Assembly: GCA_032821775.1 (NCBI GenBank)
Contig: JAVLRN010000017.1
Span: forward strand, 62,001-126,000
Origin: Sanguinoderma infundibulare
Taxonomy: Eukaryota; Basidiomycota; Agaricomycetes; Polyporales; Polyporaceae
DNA: 64,000 nucleotides
Direction of reading: 5' to 3'
In this document: in pieces, positions 1 to 10,336 of the stretch
How the letters are laid out: every line of letters begins with the position of its first letter
Numbering within the stretch: position 1 is the stretch's first letter
Program-made: the position numbers and the translations under genes
Notes under the pieces: model-generated
The model's database searches: none
What the model was told of the DNA's origin: nothing
The model's input: only the letters and a program-made list of their open reading frames with translations

Positions 1-341
1 GTCGCAGTAGACGAGACTGAATATACATTTGCAGGTACCTATAGACAACAATATAAACTACAGAAGGTACCCGTGAGCGGCATGAACGTATGTAAGTACA
101 TGGGGGAGCTCACCTCAGTTGCAGTAGATGAGACTGAGGTGAGCGCGACTCGTGCGCAAGGCTAATATGGTGCAGCAAACAAGACTTGGGTGTACACGTA
201 GATCTGAGACACGACTAACTGCCATGGGACAAGTATCATACAGATATAGTAAGCGGGACGCCCGATGTCAAAACAGGAATGCATATGGAGCGCCGCGCTC
301 CACCACCCGAGCGCGGCTTGCCCAGACCTTTCCCATCAACA
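1..341 (-). repeat. 3' LTR of copia-1 (cut by window edge)
   Basis: This stretch matches 5046-5386 base for base except six transitions and no indels, so it is the second LTR of the same element. The element reads on the minus strand, which makes this the 3' LTR. Its outer end lies beyond the window start. On the element's sense strand it opens with TGTTGATGGG directly after a purine tract. Five of the six differences between the two copies (positions 129, 152, 204, 259, 312) are CG versus TG/CA; the sixth (position 70) is C/T outside a CpG. Confidence 0.93.
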
Positions 342-352
342 CTCCCCCTCAA
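342..352 (-). other. polypurine tract of copia-1
   Basis: The sense strand reads TTGAGGGGGAG immediately before the LTR start TGTTGATG. This is the expected position and composition of the plus-strand DNA primer of an LTR retrotransposon. Confidence 0.8.
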
Positions 353-3300
353 GTCGCAGTGAGGCCGAGTGCGGCAGCAAAGTGCTTCACCTTTGTGGAT
401 GGCAAAGCTTTTGTTAGGATGTCGGCTGTCTGGTTTTCCGTGGGACAGTAGAGTAGGCAGATAGAACCGTTGTCAATAACATAGCGAATGAAATGGTAGT
501 GCACATCAATGTGCTTGGTGCACGCGTGATAGGAACCGTCTTTTGTGAGCGCGATCGTGGATTGATTGTCACTATGGAGGTCTGTTGGGTCCGAGAGTGG
601 GCGGAAGATCTCGCCAATGAGGCGACGAAGCCAAATGGCCTCCTTGGCAGCGTGGGTGGCTGCGACGTATTCGGACTCAGCTGTTGAGAGTGTTACGAGC
701 TCTTGCTTCTTTGAGGACCAGGAAACCGCGCCGCCATCCACCAGAAAGGCATAACCCGTGATCGCGCGACGGTGCTCCTGCGTTGCGCCATTGGCATCCA
801 TGAAACCTTCCAAACCCCGGTCGTTTCCTCCATACGTGAGAACCAGGCTGCGCGTACCCAACAGATATCAGAAGATGCGCTTCACGGCCTCCCAATGGGC
901 CCATCCAGGGTTGTCAGAGAACTGCACGAGTGTGGAAACTGCAAACGCGATGTCTGGACGCGTTCCCATAGCTGCATACATGAGCGCGCCAATAGCCTCA
1001 TGATACAGGATGCGCTGCATGTGCGCGACATCGAGCGCGCTCTTGGGGGACTGTGCTTTTGAAAGAGGGGAGTTGTGGTCCATCGGGGTCGAAATTGGCT
1101 TCAAATCGTCGAAATTGAAACGCGTAATGATTGCGTCGATGTACGAGTGTTGGGAAAGAGAAATCGTACAGTTCGCGCAGTCACGCGCGATTTTGATGCC
1201 AAGAAGCCACGAGATTGGCCTGAGGTCGGTCAGCTTGTACCTCTCGCTGATGCACGCCCTATGGTAAGTCAGCTGCTTGCGTGAGGGTCCGGTCATGAGG
1301 CAGTCATCAACGTGAACGGCGAGGATAATGATGTACGTGGGCGTGTGCTTGTAGAAAACCCCCCAGTCTGCCTCGGAACGCATGAAACCCAGCTCCGCTA
1401 GTGCGGTACACAGGGTTTCATACCACCTCCGCCCGCCCTGCTTCAACCCATACAGTGCCTTCAACAACTTCAATATGAACTTCTTTCGGTCAGCAAACGC
1501 GTGATCTGGCGGCTGCTCCAAATAGACATCTTCATCAAGTGTGGAATTGAGGTACACGCTGTTGAAATCGAATGACTCAATTGGCCAGTCGTTACGAGCT
1601 GCGACAGCCAAAATTAGTCGAAAAGAAGGGAGTTTGGCGACTGGAGCGAAGGTGTTAGTGTAATCGATGCCGTAAACTTGAGTGAAGCCGCGTGCGACCA
1701 AACGAGCCTTGTATTTCTCAATTTCTCCGGCTGCATTCTTCTTGATGCGCAAGACCCATTTTGAGTTGACGACGTTGCCGGTGTCCGGCTGTTGGACGAC
1801 TTTCCAGGTTTCGTTAGCCACAAGGTTGTTGAGCTCGGTCCGGATCGCCGCTTCCCATTTTGGCCAATCTGGGCACTTCTTTGCCTCCGAGTACGTTGGC
1901 TCGATGCACTCGGCTTTTCCCATGACCATAGCCATCGCCACGTCCTCCTCCTCGACTCTCGCTCGCACAAACGCAGTCGCGGCCATCTCTTCTTCCTCCT
2001 CAATCCTAGTCTGGGGCTCCAGCTTTGTTCCCTCCTGCATCCCTCTCAGCAGCTCTCAGTCTCCAGTTCTCCCAGTCGCGCTCCCTTCGCCACTCTTCAA
2101 GCGCCGAACATAGGACGACTCCTTTCGAATGCGCTTCCCCTTGCCCTCCAGTACAATTTCTTCGGCTTCCACAGGTCCAGCAAGAGGCTCAGGAAGATGC
2201 TCCGCATCAGGAGCAGGAGCAGAAGTGGGAGCAGGGGTGGGTGCAGAGGGAACAGAAGTAGCAGGCTCGGGGGCGGATGCAGAGGCGGGTGCAGAGGCGG
2301 ATGGCGGGGGAGGCTCGATTTGGTGAGTAGTGCTAACCCTGTCTCGCTCCCCCTCAAGCTGAACCTCGACGTCTGTGTGGCCAGTTTCGGGTAGGAATCG
2401 GACGCTGCGTTCAACGGTGACGCAGCTGCCCCAGTAGATGCGGTGGGCGTTGATTTCCTTGTCGAAACCGACCCATCGTGCGAGTACTCCTCGGTCAGTG
2501 AGCTTCGAGCCGCTGGGAGAGTGGACGAGCACACAGCAGCCCCAGGGGTGGAGGTGGGCGAGGTTGGGCTTCCAGCCCCAGAAAGCCTCGTACGGGGTCG
2601 TGCCCTCGAGTGCGCGCGTCGGAGTCCAGTTCTTCAGGTAGATGGTGTGGTGCGCCGCCTCCCCCCAGAGATTGTCCGGGAGTTCCACGGCGTGCAACAT
2701 GGTGCGCACCCTCTCGAAGATGATGCGGTTGGCTCGCTCGCTGACGCCATTGTACTCGGGCATGTCGTGGACGGTAAGTTTTCGAATAGTACCTTGTTGG
2801 GCGAGGTAATCCGAGAACTCACTGCTCATATATTCCCCTCCACGGTCGGTATGTAGGCACTTCACTCAGACGCCTTTCTGGGTGGCCAAGTACCCCTCCA
2901 TCTGGCGGTAGGACTTCAACATCTCGTCCTTCGTCCACTGCAGGTACCCGAAGGTGTAGCGGGTGGCGTCGTCCACAAAAAGGGTATGGTAGCGGTGTCC
3001 GCCCATCGTTTGCACGGGGGCAGCCCCCCACAGGTCTGAGTGGATCTCCACGCCAGCTTCGGTCACCCTCGGATGCACGCACTCCCATGCAATTGGCTTC
3101 CGGGTCATCTTTGCGGCCTGGCAAGTATCGCACAGGGTCGGAACGCATCCGATGTCGACGTTCAAACCGTCAAACGTGTCGTTCGTGACCATGGAGCGGG
3201 CCACGTCGTAGGAGATGTGGCCCATGGTGCAATGCAGCTCATCGAGGGAGATGGTGCACTCCTCCTCAACTGGGTCAGGCGACGCACATGCTGCGGCCTC

Positions 3301-4977
3301 GGGAGGCGGGGTAACAATGCGATAGAGGCCGTTCGCTTCAGGAACGCATGCGACAACTTCTCCTTCCAGGTTACGGATGCGGCACTCCCCCCGCTCGAAG
3401 GACACGGATGCGCCCGCTGCAAGGATACAGCTAATGGAGATAAGAGTGGCGCCCATGGACAGAGCATAGAGAGCATTTCGGAGCAGGACACGCGTTGGTA
3501 CATCGTTGCCGTTCGGCACTGTAACGTAGAGGTTGCCGCGACCAACAGCACGGAAAGAATGATTATCCGTGGTGTTAACGTCTGTTGTCTCGATTGGTTC
3601 AAAACGGATAAAGCGGTGACGATAAGGTGACATGTGGCATGAAGCACCTGAGTCCAACAGAGCTAGCTCCTCCCAAGCGGTCGCCTGCGCAAGCATCGCG
3701 CTGAACATACTGGTGTATTCCGCACGGTCGCGCGCCTGATGAGCTCGTTCGCCGGCTTCTTGGTCGGTGTCGATGAGGACGTCATGCTCGTCCTCGTAGT
3801 TGGTGATCGACTTGGCATCATCATGATCAGAGGTGGAGTCAGATATGGTCTGTAGGTCAGGCATGCCGTCGTTCTCGGTGGCTGGGGTGATGCAGAGCCA
3901 AGCCTCGACCCTTTCCTTCTCTTTCCTCGGCTGCACTGCTGACGCATTCTCCTTAGGCTTGGCCTTGAAGTTCTTCGGGCCTTGGCCTTCCTTTCCTCCG
4001 CCTGGCGCCCAGCACTCCGCCTTGATGTGCCCCTTCCGCCTACAGTTGTAGCACTCGATGTGCCGTCTGGGCTTCCTCGGCTTCTCATTCATGGTCAATG
4101 CAACGTCTCCGCTCGCCTCGCCTCGCCACGCACTTTTGCCCTTCAAAATGCGGTGGTCGTACTCCTCGATCAGGCCGTCCATTAAGTCGTCTGGAGAGAG
4201 AAGCGTGCTGGTCGCTCGAGAAGCGGCGGAAAGCGCAGAAAGGTACAGTTCGTAGGAGGGCGGCATAGAGCTGAGAATGATGGTGTAGAAGTCGTCATCG
4301 GAGGGAACCTGACCCATTGCTGCCAGGTCTTCGCGCATCGCGCGCATTTTCGTCAGGTGAGTCCTAACGTCGTTGTGCTCGCCACACCGTGTGTCCTGGA
4401 GGCGTCGCCGGAGGTCTACGGTGACCATCCGGGACTTCTTCTCGAACTCCTTTGCGATGGCGTCCCAGATCTCGCGCGCGGTCGGTAGCGCGCAGACCTT
4501 TATGAAGAGATAGTCAGGGATGGTTGATGCGATGAGCTGCTTCACCATCGCTTCCCCCTTTCACCACTCTGCGAGGCTGGCCTCGTACTTCTCCTGCGCC
4601 GGGTCAGGCATCGTGCCTGTCATGCTGGTCACACCAGTCGCGCCGGTCGTGCCAGTCGCACCTGCACCTGCAGTAGGCTGTGCACTGGCGGCTCCTGTCG
4701 TGCCCGTCCCGCTCACAACTGATGTGCTCAAAGTACTCGCGCTCGGCGCAGCCGTAGCAACTTGCCCAGCCACCAACGCTGGCACAGCAGGCTCCGTCGA
4801 TGTCCCGTCGAGATGCCCCACTACTCCCTTCGCGTCCGCGGCCCACACGAGCCGCGACTTGTAGAGCACCCAGTTGGTGCCCCCTATTTCGAGCTTCAGA
4901 ATGCGCATGGAGTCGTCGCCTCCAATCTTCACGGTGGACATGGTGAGATGGTTTAGAGTGCACTGGTGAGTTTCCAT
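349..4977 (-). pseudogene. copia-1 Gag-Pol polyprotein, one frame broken by four TGA codons
   Basis: From the ATG at 4977 (or the internal ATG at 4941) to the stop at 349 the minus strand keeps one reading frame of 1543 codons. In order it shows a Ty1/copia Gag, a CCHC zinc knuckle (CYNCRRKGHIKAEC), an aspartic protease (LLDSGA), the GAG-pre-integrase region, integrase (HSDLWG, LHTDRGGEY, a catalytic Glu near YNGVSERAN), a copia-type reverse transcriptase with HVDD at the active site, and RNase H (STAESEY, TKHIDVHYH). Four in-frame TGA codons interrupt it at 4561-4563, 2866-2868, 2056-2058 and 868-870. There are no frameshifts and no TAA or TAG. The last TGA stands where relatives have Arg (RIF-x-YLLGT), which fits a CGA to TGA change. 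The element looks recently dead through point mutation; leaky reading is the less likely alternative. Confidence 0.93.
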
Positions 4978-5007
4978 TTGTCTGGGTTATGCAGTAGAAC
5001 CGCGTGA

Positions 5008-5023
5008 AGCAGGGCTCATAACC
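5008..5023 (-). other. primer-binding site of copia-1 (half-tRNA iMet)
   Basis: The plus strand reads AGCAGGGCTCATAACC, which is the anticodon-loop region of initiator tRNA-Met (CAT anticodon within CTCATAA). The element's minus-strand sense is therefore complementary to an internal tRNA fragment. Drosophila copia and many fungal copia elements use the same half-tRNA priming. It lies directly beside the right LTR. Confidence 0.85.
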
Positions 5024-5386
5024 TATAGACAACAATATAAACTCAGTCGCAGTAGACGAGACTGAATATACATTTGCAGGTACCTATAGACAACAATATA
5101 AACTACAGAAGGTATCCGTGAGCGGCATGAACGTATGTAAGTACATGGGGGAGCTCACCTCAGTTGCAGTAGACGAGACTGAGGTGAGCGCGACTCATGC
5201 GCAAGGCTAATATGGTGCAGCAAACAAGACTTGGGTGTACACGTAGATCCGAGACACGACTAACTGCCATGGGACAAGTATCATACAGATATAGTAAGCG
5301 GGATGCCCGATGTCAAAACAGGAATGCATATGGAGCGCCGCGCTCCACCACCCGAGTGCGGCTTGCCCAGACCTTTCCCATCAACA
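5024..5386 (-). repeat. 5' LTR of copia-1
   Basis: This is a 363-bp LTR between the primer-binding site and the junction with copia-2 LTR sequence at 5387. It is collinear with 1-341 from position 5046 onward (98.2 percent identity by direct count). The 22 bp at its inner end have no counterpart in the window because the other copy is cut off. A 22-bp block at 5021-5042 recurs at 5081-5102. Confidence 0.92.
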
Positions 5387-5714
5387 ACAACTACACACAG
5401 TAGTCACGCATACTTACCTGGCTAGAGGGGAGAGAGGCTTGTAGAGACGAGTGAGGAGAAGAGCAGGAAGAGCTGTTGCTATTAGGGCCAATGGGGGCTG
5501 TATATATACTACATGGGTATCTGTATTAGTAAAAACTATACAGTACCAAGACGCACTGCCGGTACACTGGTATGTAGGCAGTGCATCACATGAAATGATC
5601 ATGTGAAAGGCAGCTATACAGCACCTGTGCTGATGAATGAGATATCGGGCTGTGCTGATATCTGTGTATGCAGCTATGCTATGCATTGCTATGCTAAGCT
5701 ATGCATGTTCAACA
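5387..5714 (-). repeat. 3' LTR of copia-2, split by copia-1
   Basis: This matches 14887-15214 at a constant offset of 9500 with five transitions and no indel. The first 32 bp of the LTR (14855-14886) are absent here. The sequence instead joins copia-1 at 5386/5387, so copia-1 inserted into this LTR and the missing end must lie beyond the window start. It ends TTCAACA, the inverted complement of the TGTTGA at the other end. Confidence 0.93.
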
Positions 5715-5724
5715 CTCCCCCTCG
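5715..5724 (-). other. polypurine tract of copia-2
   Basis: The sense strand reads GCGAGGGGGAG immediately before the LTR start TGTTGAAC, a purine run in the place expected for plus-strand priming. Confidence 0.75.
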
Positions 5725-5765
5725 CTAAGTACGCACTCACAAGTATGCAAGCGGATATGGCGCTT

Positions 5766-8700
5766 TTAAGCTGCCTTAGGGAAATGCAAGCCAAGATGGG
5801 GACGGAAGTGGTGGAACTTCATGGTGCCCAAATTCTTGGTAAAAATATCAGCAGGATTATTAGTCCCTTCGACATAGAATATGTCAGTGATACCTCGATC
5901 GTACACTTCTCGAACATAATGATAATGGATGTTGATGTGCTTCAACCGTGCTTCCGTGACAGCATTTTGTCCGATGTGTATGGAGCCTTGGTTATCTCCA
6001 GATAGCGGTACGTGACCGAGGTTATAGCCAAGTTCAGCAAGCAAGTTGTGAACCCAGACTACTTGGCGACTACAGTCGCTCATTGCCATGTACTCAGCCT
6101 CAGTGGAGGAGAGAGCAATGGTCTTCTGTGCATGTGAAACCCACAAGAATGCACAGTTCGCTAACTTCAGCATGAAGCCAGTTTGCGATCGTCGAGAGTG
6201 TGGGTCAGAAGCCCAATCACTGTCGGTTGCGGCAATTAAGCTGAGTTGAGAATCACCATTATAGACCAAGGCGTAATTCTTGGTACCAATGAGGTAGCGG
6301 CAAATATGAAGTGCCTTGCTGAGGTGATCCTCAGTCGGATTTGCGGCGTACTGTGCCAATTTGGTCACAGCAAAAGTTATGTCTGGCCTCGTACCCAGCA
6401 TGAGGTAGAGTAGAGAGCTGATAACTTTCTGATATCTGGAGTGAAGCTCCGGTGTAGCTTGTCCTGTGTTAGGTGCAGGTATATAACCCGCAGGGAGTGG
6501 AGTTGAAGATGGTCATGCATTTGTCATGCCGCAGCGGTCCAATACTTTCTCCAAATATGCGTGCTGATCTAAAAAGATCTTTCGGCCAATGCGAGTAATG
6601 CGCATGTGCAGAAACTCTTTGGCATTGCCTAAATCGTGACATTCCCATTTCTTTATGAAGCGAGCTTTGAGTAATGCTACAAGCTTCTTGTCGCACCCAC
6701 AGAAAAGTGCATCATCAATGTAGATGATTACAACTACCATTGCACCATCAGAGTGATGTTTGTAGATGTATAAACCTGCATCATTGGTGAGCCATTTGTA
6801 GCCCATCAACTTTATGGACTCAGACAAGGTGTGCCACCATGCTAATCCTGCCTGCTTAAGCCCATATAGAGCATGCTTCAATCTGAAGACTTTGTGCTTG
6901 GAGCCAGGAATGCAAAATTCTTCTGGCTGCTCCAGGTAGATCTCCTCATCCAGCTTTCCATACAAGTAAGCACTGCAAACATCGAGTCCTGAGATGTGCC
7001 AGTCCTTGAGTGCTGCAAGCGCCATAATGAGACGGACTGTCTCGAAGCGGACAACTGGGGAGAATATCTTGTCGAAGTCTTCGCCTTCGATCTGGGAGAA
7101 GCCTTTCACTACAAGTCTGGCTTTCTTATGACCGTCAGTTTTGACGTCGAATACCCAGTGGTTTTTCACGACCTTATGTCCTTTCAGACGGTCGACCAAG
7201 TCATAAACGTTGTGCCTGCGAAGGGCCTCTAGTTCTTCGCGGCAAGTGGTAAACCACTCCTTTTGCTCAGCCTTTGGTAGACTGGCAATATCACAGTAAG
7301 TCCACTCACGCACATTAGGCGGTGAGACTTTCTCCCCCTCATCTGGTGGAATCGCTTTTGTGATAAGATATTGGATGAGACTAGCTCCCCCTTCCCGGCA
7401 TAGTTGTGCCACATCAGTTCTAGTTGCATGCAAGACACCTTCAACTTCTTCTGATGAGTGACCTGATGACTCTTCTTCAGATTCATCTTCATCTTCATCC
7501 TCGTCATCATCATCATCATCGTCATCATCGGGGTCTGAGCGATCTGGACTAGGAGCGACTGGCTCAGGTTGAGGAGGGACAAATGCAGGTATTGGGTCTG
7601 AACCCAAGTCCTCCTCTTCCTCATTGTCGCTACTACTAGATGAGACTACGGGAGTTGATTCCCGATACGTGCACATCGAAGGTGGAAGTGAAACAGGTGG
7701 ATTGCATTCAGCAGATCTCTGTCGTAATTGTGAAAGTGATCGGGCATGGCTAGGTCCGGGAACCTGCTCATCCCTTGAAGCTGGTGGGGTCCGAGAGCGA
7801 CTCGGTTGCTCACCAACCAACTTCTTCCATGATCTCCATTTCTCAACATCCTTAAAAATGTTTGTAGGGTGTCGTGATTCACCATAGACATTACCTTCGC
7901 AAACTGGTACATTCTGCTCCCTCCCAGACCGTCGTGGTGCAACTGGCTGTTCAACCGGAGGAGGTTGTGGCAGCATAGGGTGTTGCACTTCTGGTACATC
8001 TCCTCCGCGTTGTGCGCAAGGTTGAGGAGGTACAGGGGGTACAGCCGGAGCTGGTGCATGTGCTTGGCCTTGCGCATTTCCCTTGCCCTTTTTGGAAGGT
8101 TTTGTGGGAGGACGATGTTGCTCATCGTCGTCATCAGGGAGTAAAGAAGGAGTAGTTGCCTGGTCCGCAGGTTCAACTGGTTCGGGCGCACTCTGCTGCC
8201 CTTGTCGCTTCTTATCATGTGAGCATTTAGGAAACAAACTTTCGTTAAATAACACTTGTGCAGCAGTAAAAATGATGTTGTTTGGTGAGCGCATGAACTT
8301 ATGATTGTGGTTACCAGCACCAACACCAATATAAATCATCAGCTCTGACTTGGGTGATAATTTGTTTTTGTGAACTTCAGGTGGCAAAAAGATGTATGCA
8401 CCACAACTGAAGATGCGTAGGTGACTGATGTCTGGCTTGGTATCATTCAAAAGTTCATAAGGTGTCCGCCATTCAAGGCGACGCATGGGGGTCCTGTTGT
8501 ACAGGTGCGCTGCATGTTCGAAGGAGAATTCCCACCAAGATTGAGGGATGCAGGCATCATGCTGCATTGCCTCGCTCTTGTCCATGAGCATATGAATGAT
8601 TCGCTCAGCGCGGCCACTCTGTTGATGAATATGAGGTGCACTTGGGATGATCTCGATGCCTCTGTCTTTGAGCATGTTGTTGAAGGCGTGCGATTTGAGT

Positions 8701-9077
8701 TCGCCTCCAGAATCTGATTTCCACTTGATTACTTTCGCATTGTACTGCATCTTAACATATGAGAACCATTGTCGTGTAGACTGCAGTGCATTGTCTTTGG
8801 TGCGAAGGCAAATCACCCACACATGTGATGAGTAATCATCATAGAGTAGGATTGCATGCTGGTACTTGTGGTATGACAGCACGGGGAAAGATTTCAGATC
8901 AACATGGATCAGCTCAAAAGGTCTGGATGCACGCTGATTGTCAATCGGGTGTGATTGCGATGGCATTTTGCCTTTAGCACATCCACGGCAAATCGATTTC
9001 TTTTTGGGAGTCTCGACAATCGGACACTTCTCAGTGTGTTTCCAAAGATGTCTCAACACATCGTCTGAAGGATGACC
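5766..9077 (-). pseudogene. copia-2 Pol, distal part: integrase, reverse transcriptase, RNase H
   Basis: Downstream of the DNA-transposon insertion the frame resumes at GHPSDDVL. It runs through the integrase core (HVDLKSF, WKSDSGGE, HQQSGRAERI), an acidic linker rich in Asp/Glu/Pro, a copia-type reverse transcriptase (ARLVVKGFSQ, ALYGLKQAG, YIDD active site) and RNase H (SSTEAEYMAM, ending near 5766). A single in-frame TGA at 6513-6515 separates reverse transcriptase from RNase H, where relatives read NAR-x-STPLPAGY with Arg, again a CGA to TGA pattern. RNase H follows in the same frame with no frameshift. All catalytic acidic motifs are still visible. Confidence 0.92.
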
Positions 9078-9079
9078 TA
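9078..9079. repeat. TA target-site duplication, left copy
   Basis: TA here and at 12428-12429 flank the inserted element. Deleting 9078-12427 restores the copia motif HHRLGHPSDD in frame, which fixes the insertion point to the base. Confidence 0.85.
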
Positions 9080-9221
9080 CTCTGGAAAAACCTCCCCAGG
9101 CTAATTTGGTGGAAGTACAACTAAAAAGTAGGAATTAGTTGGAATTAGTTGGAATTAGTTTTGCATTAGTGGCATTAGGGCGATTAGTTGTATGTTAGAC
9201 AGGTCCCCATTTTTTTAGAAG

Positions 9222-9268
9222 TATTAGGGACAAAGTAGCACTACATTAGTGCTACTTTGTGCCTAATA
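9222..9268. repeat. 22-bp inverted repeat with 3-nt loop
   Basis: TATTAGG-G-ACAAAGTAGCACTA, then CAT, then the exact complement except one G/G mismatch. The inner 14 bp arms (9230-9243 and 9247-9260) are perfect. It lies in the left subterminal zone of the DNA transposon. Confidence 0.85.
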
Positions 9269-9629
9269 GTACTGTAGTACTACACTATCCCTAATCCTTC
9301 CTAATGGTCACTAACACAGGACTACAGGTTCAGTATCTTTTAGATTTGCTGGGCTGTCCAAAACTAGCACACACCACATAGAATAGACATTAAAGGTGTA
9401 TATTGAGCATAACTACAGGAAATCTACATATACTCATCCAGGGTATAGAGTTAGATTCATAAGCTACAGCGCGCAGAGAAACAAGAGGAGGTACACAACG
9501 CCAATAGCATGCGGGCAAATGATAGATCTACAAGACACAATAAGATGGGGATATAGCTTGGTATAGGAGGGGAAGGGGTACTGTTACGTCAGAGGGCGGC
9601 TGCTATTTGGCCAAGACAGGCATGAAGAT

Positions 9630-10013
9630 GGGCCCGCTGGCCTTGGTGGCATTGCTCACAGGGGCAGGGATGAGGAAGAACCAGATGCCTACAGCTCAAG
9701 AGTGATCAGTGTTTTCAGCGCGATATGCATCAACACAAAATCGGAATGCATCGATGTGGGCCATGAAGCCATTCAGATTCTTCTCGAGGACGGCGTGGTC
9801 GTGCAGGTCGACGTCGCTCAACTTCCCGACAGCCATTTCCTGGTGACCCAAGATGATGCCGGTGAACATTTGAGAGGCCAGGCAAGCTTCTGGTGTGCAG
9901 GAGGTAGTCAAGCACCATAAGAGACTGGATGGTCCCCACACGAGAGAGAAAGAACCAGAGGCAGGGCAGACAGTCATTGTCAGAGTGGGGGGAGCGATGG
10001 GAGGAGGAGACAA
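9630..10013 (-). pseudogene. unidentified exons downstream of the ENTH fragment in the DNA transposon
   Basis: In one minus-strand frame the region 9696-9890 reads like real coding sequence (residues such as MFTGIILGHQEMAVGK and LNGFMAHIDAFRF). It can splice at about 9692 to a last exon that runs FFLIPAPVSN to a TAG near 9612. This frame differs from the one that continues the epsin exon, so the two may come from different source genes. I do not recognise the protein. It could be a captured gene end or part of a transposon-borne hypothetical gene. Confidence 0.4.
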
Positions 10014-10336
10014 GGGGTGACACCGACCTTGAATATGTGTTGCCAGTTCTTACCCTTGTCATTCAGCCGCTTGTCCAGCATCTCCATGATCTCCACAAAG
10101 TGATCCCTGCACACAGTTGATTGGCAATGCCCTCCGCACTCTTGATGGCAGAACAGGAACAGGAACACTCACTGGTTGTAGCTCATCTGTGCCAGCTCAT
10201 TCATCTGCGTTCCCGACGGGCCCCAGGGGTCATTCAATGTCGCCTCGCGCACTTTCGCCTGGACGTCCGAGTACCCCTTCATATAGTTCTTCGCCGTGCG
10301 GATGATGCCCTTGCTGAGGTGCTGCATATTAGACAT
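9894..10336 (-). pseudogene. captured epsin ENTH-domain exons
   Basis: Three exons with intact splice sites encode the start of an epsin-type ENTH domain: 10173-10336 from an ATG (NYMKGYSDVQAKVREAT, NDPWGPSGTQMNELAQ), 10028-10106 (HFVEIMEMLDKRLNDKGKNW) and the beginning of a third exon at 9924 (SLMVLDYLLH). ENTH domains bind PtdIns(4,5)P2 and drive clathrin-coated vesicle formation. After LLH the similarity stops abruptly, and about 40 residues of the domain plus the whole ubiquitin/clathrin-binding tail are missing. Because the introns are present, the copy came from genomic DNA and not from mRNA. It lies inside a transposon, so it is best read as a captured host gene fragment. Confidence 0.82.
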
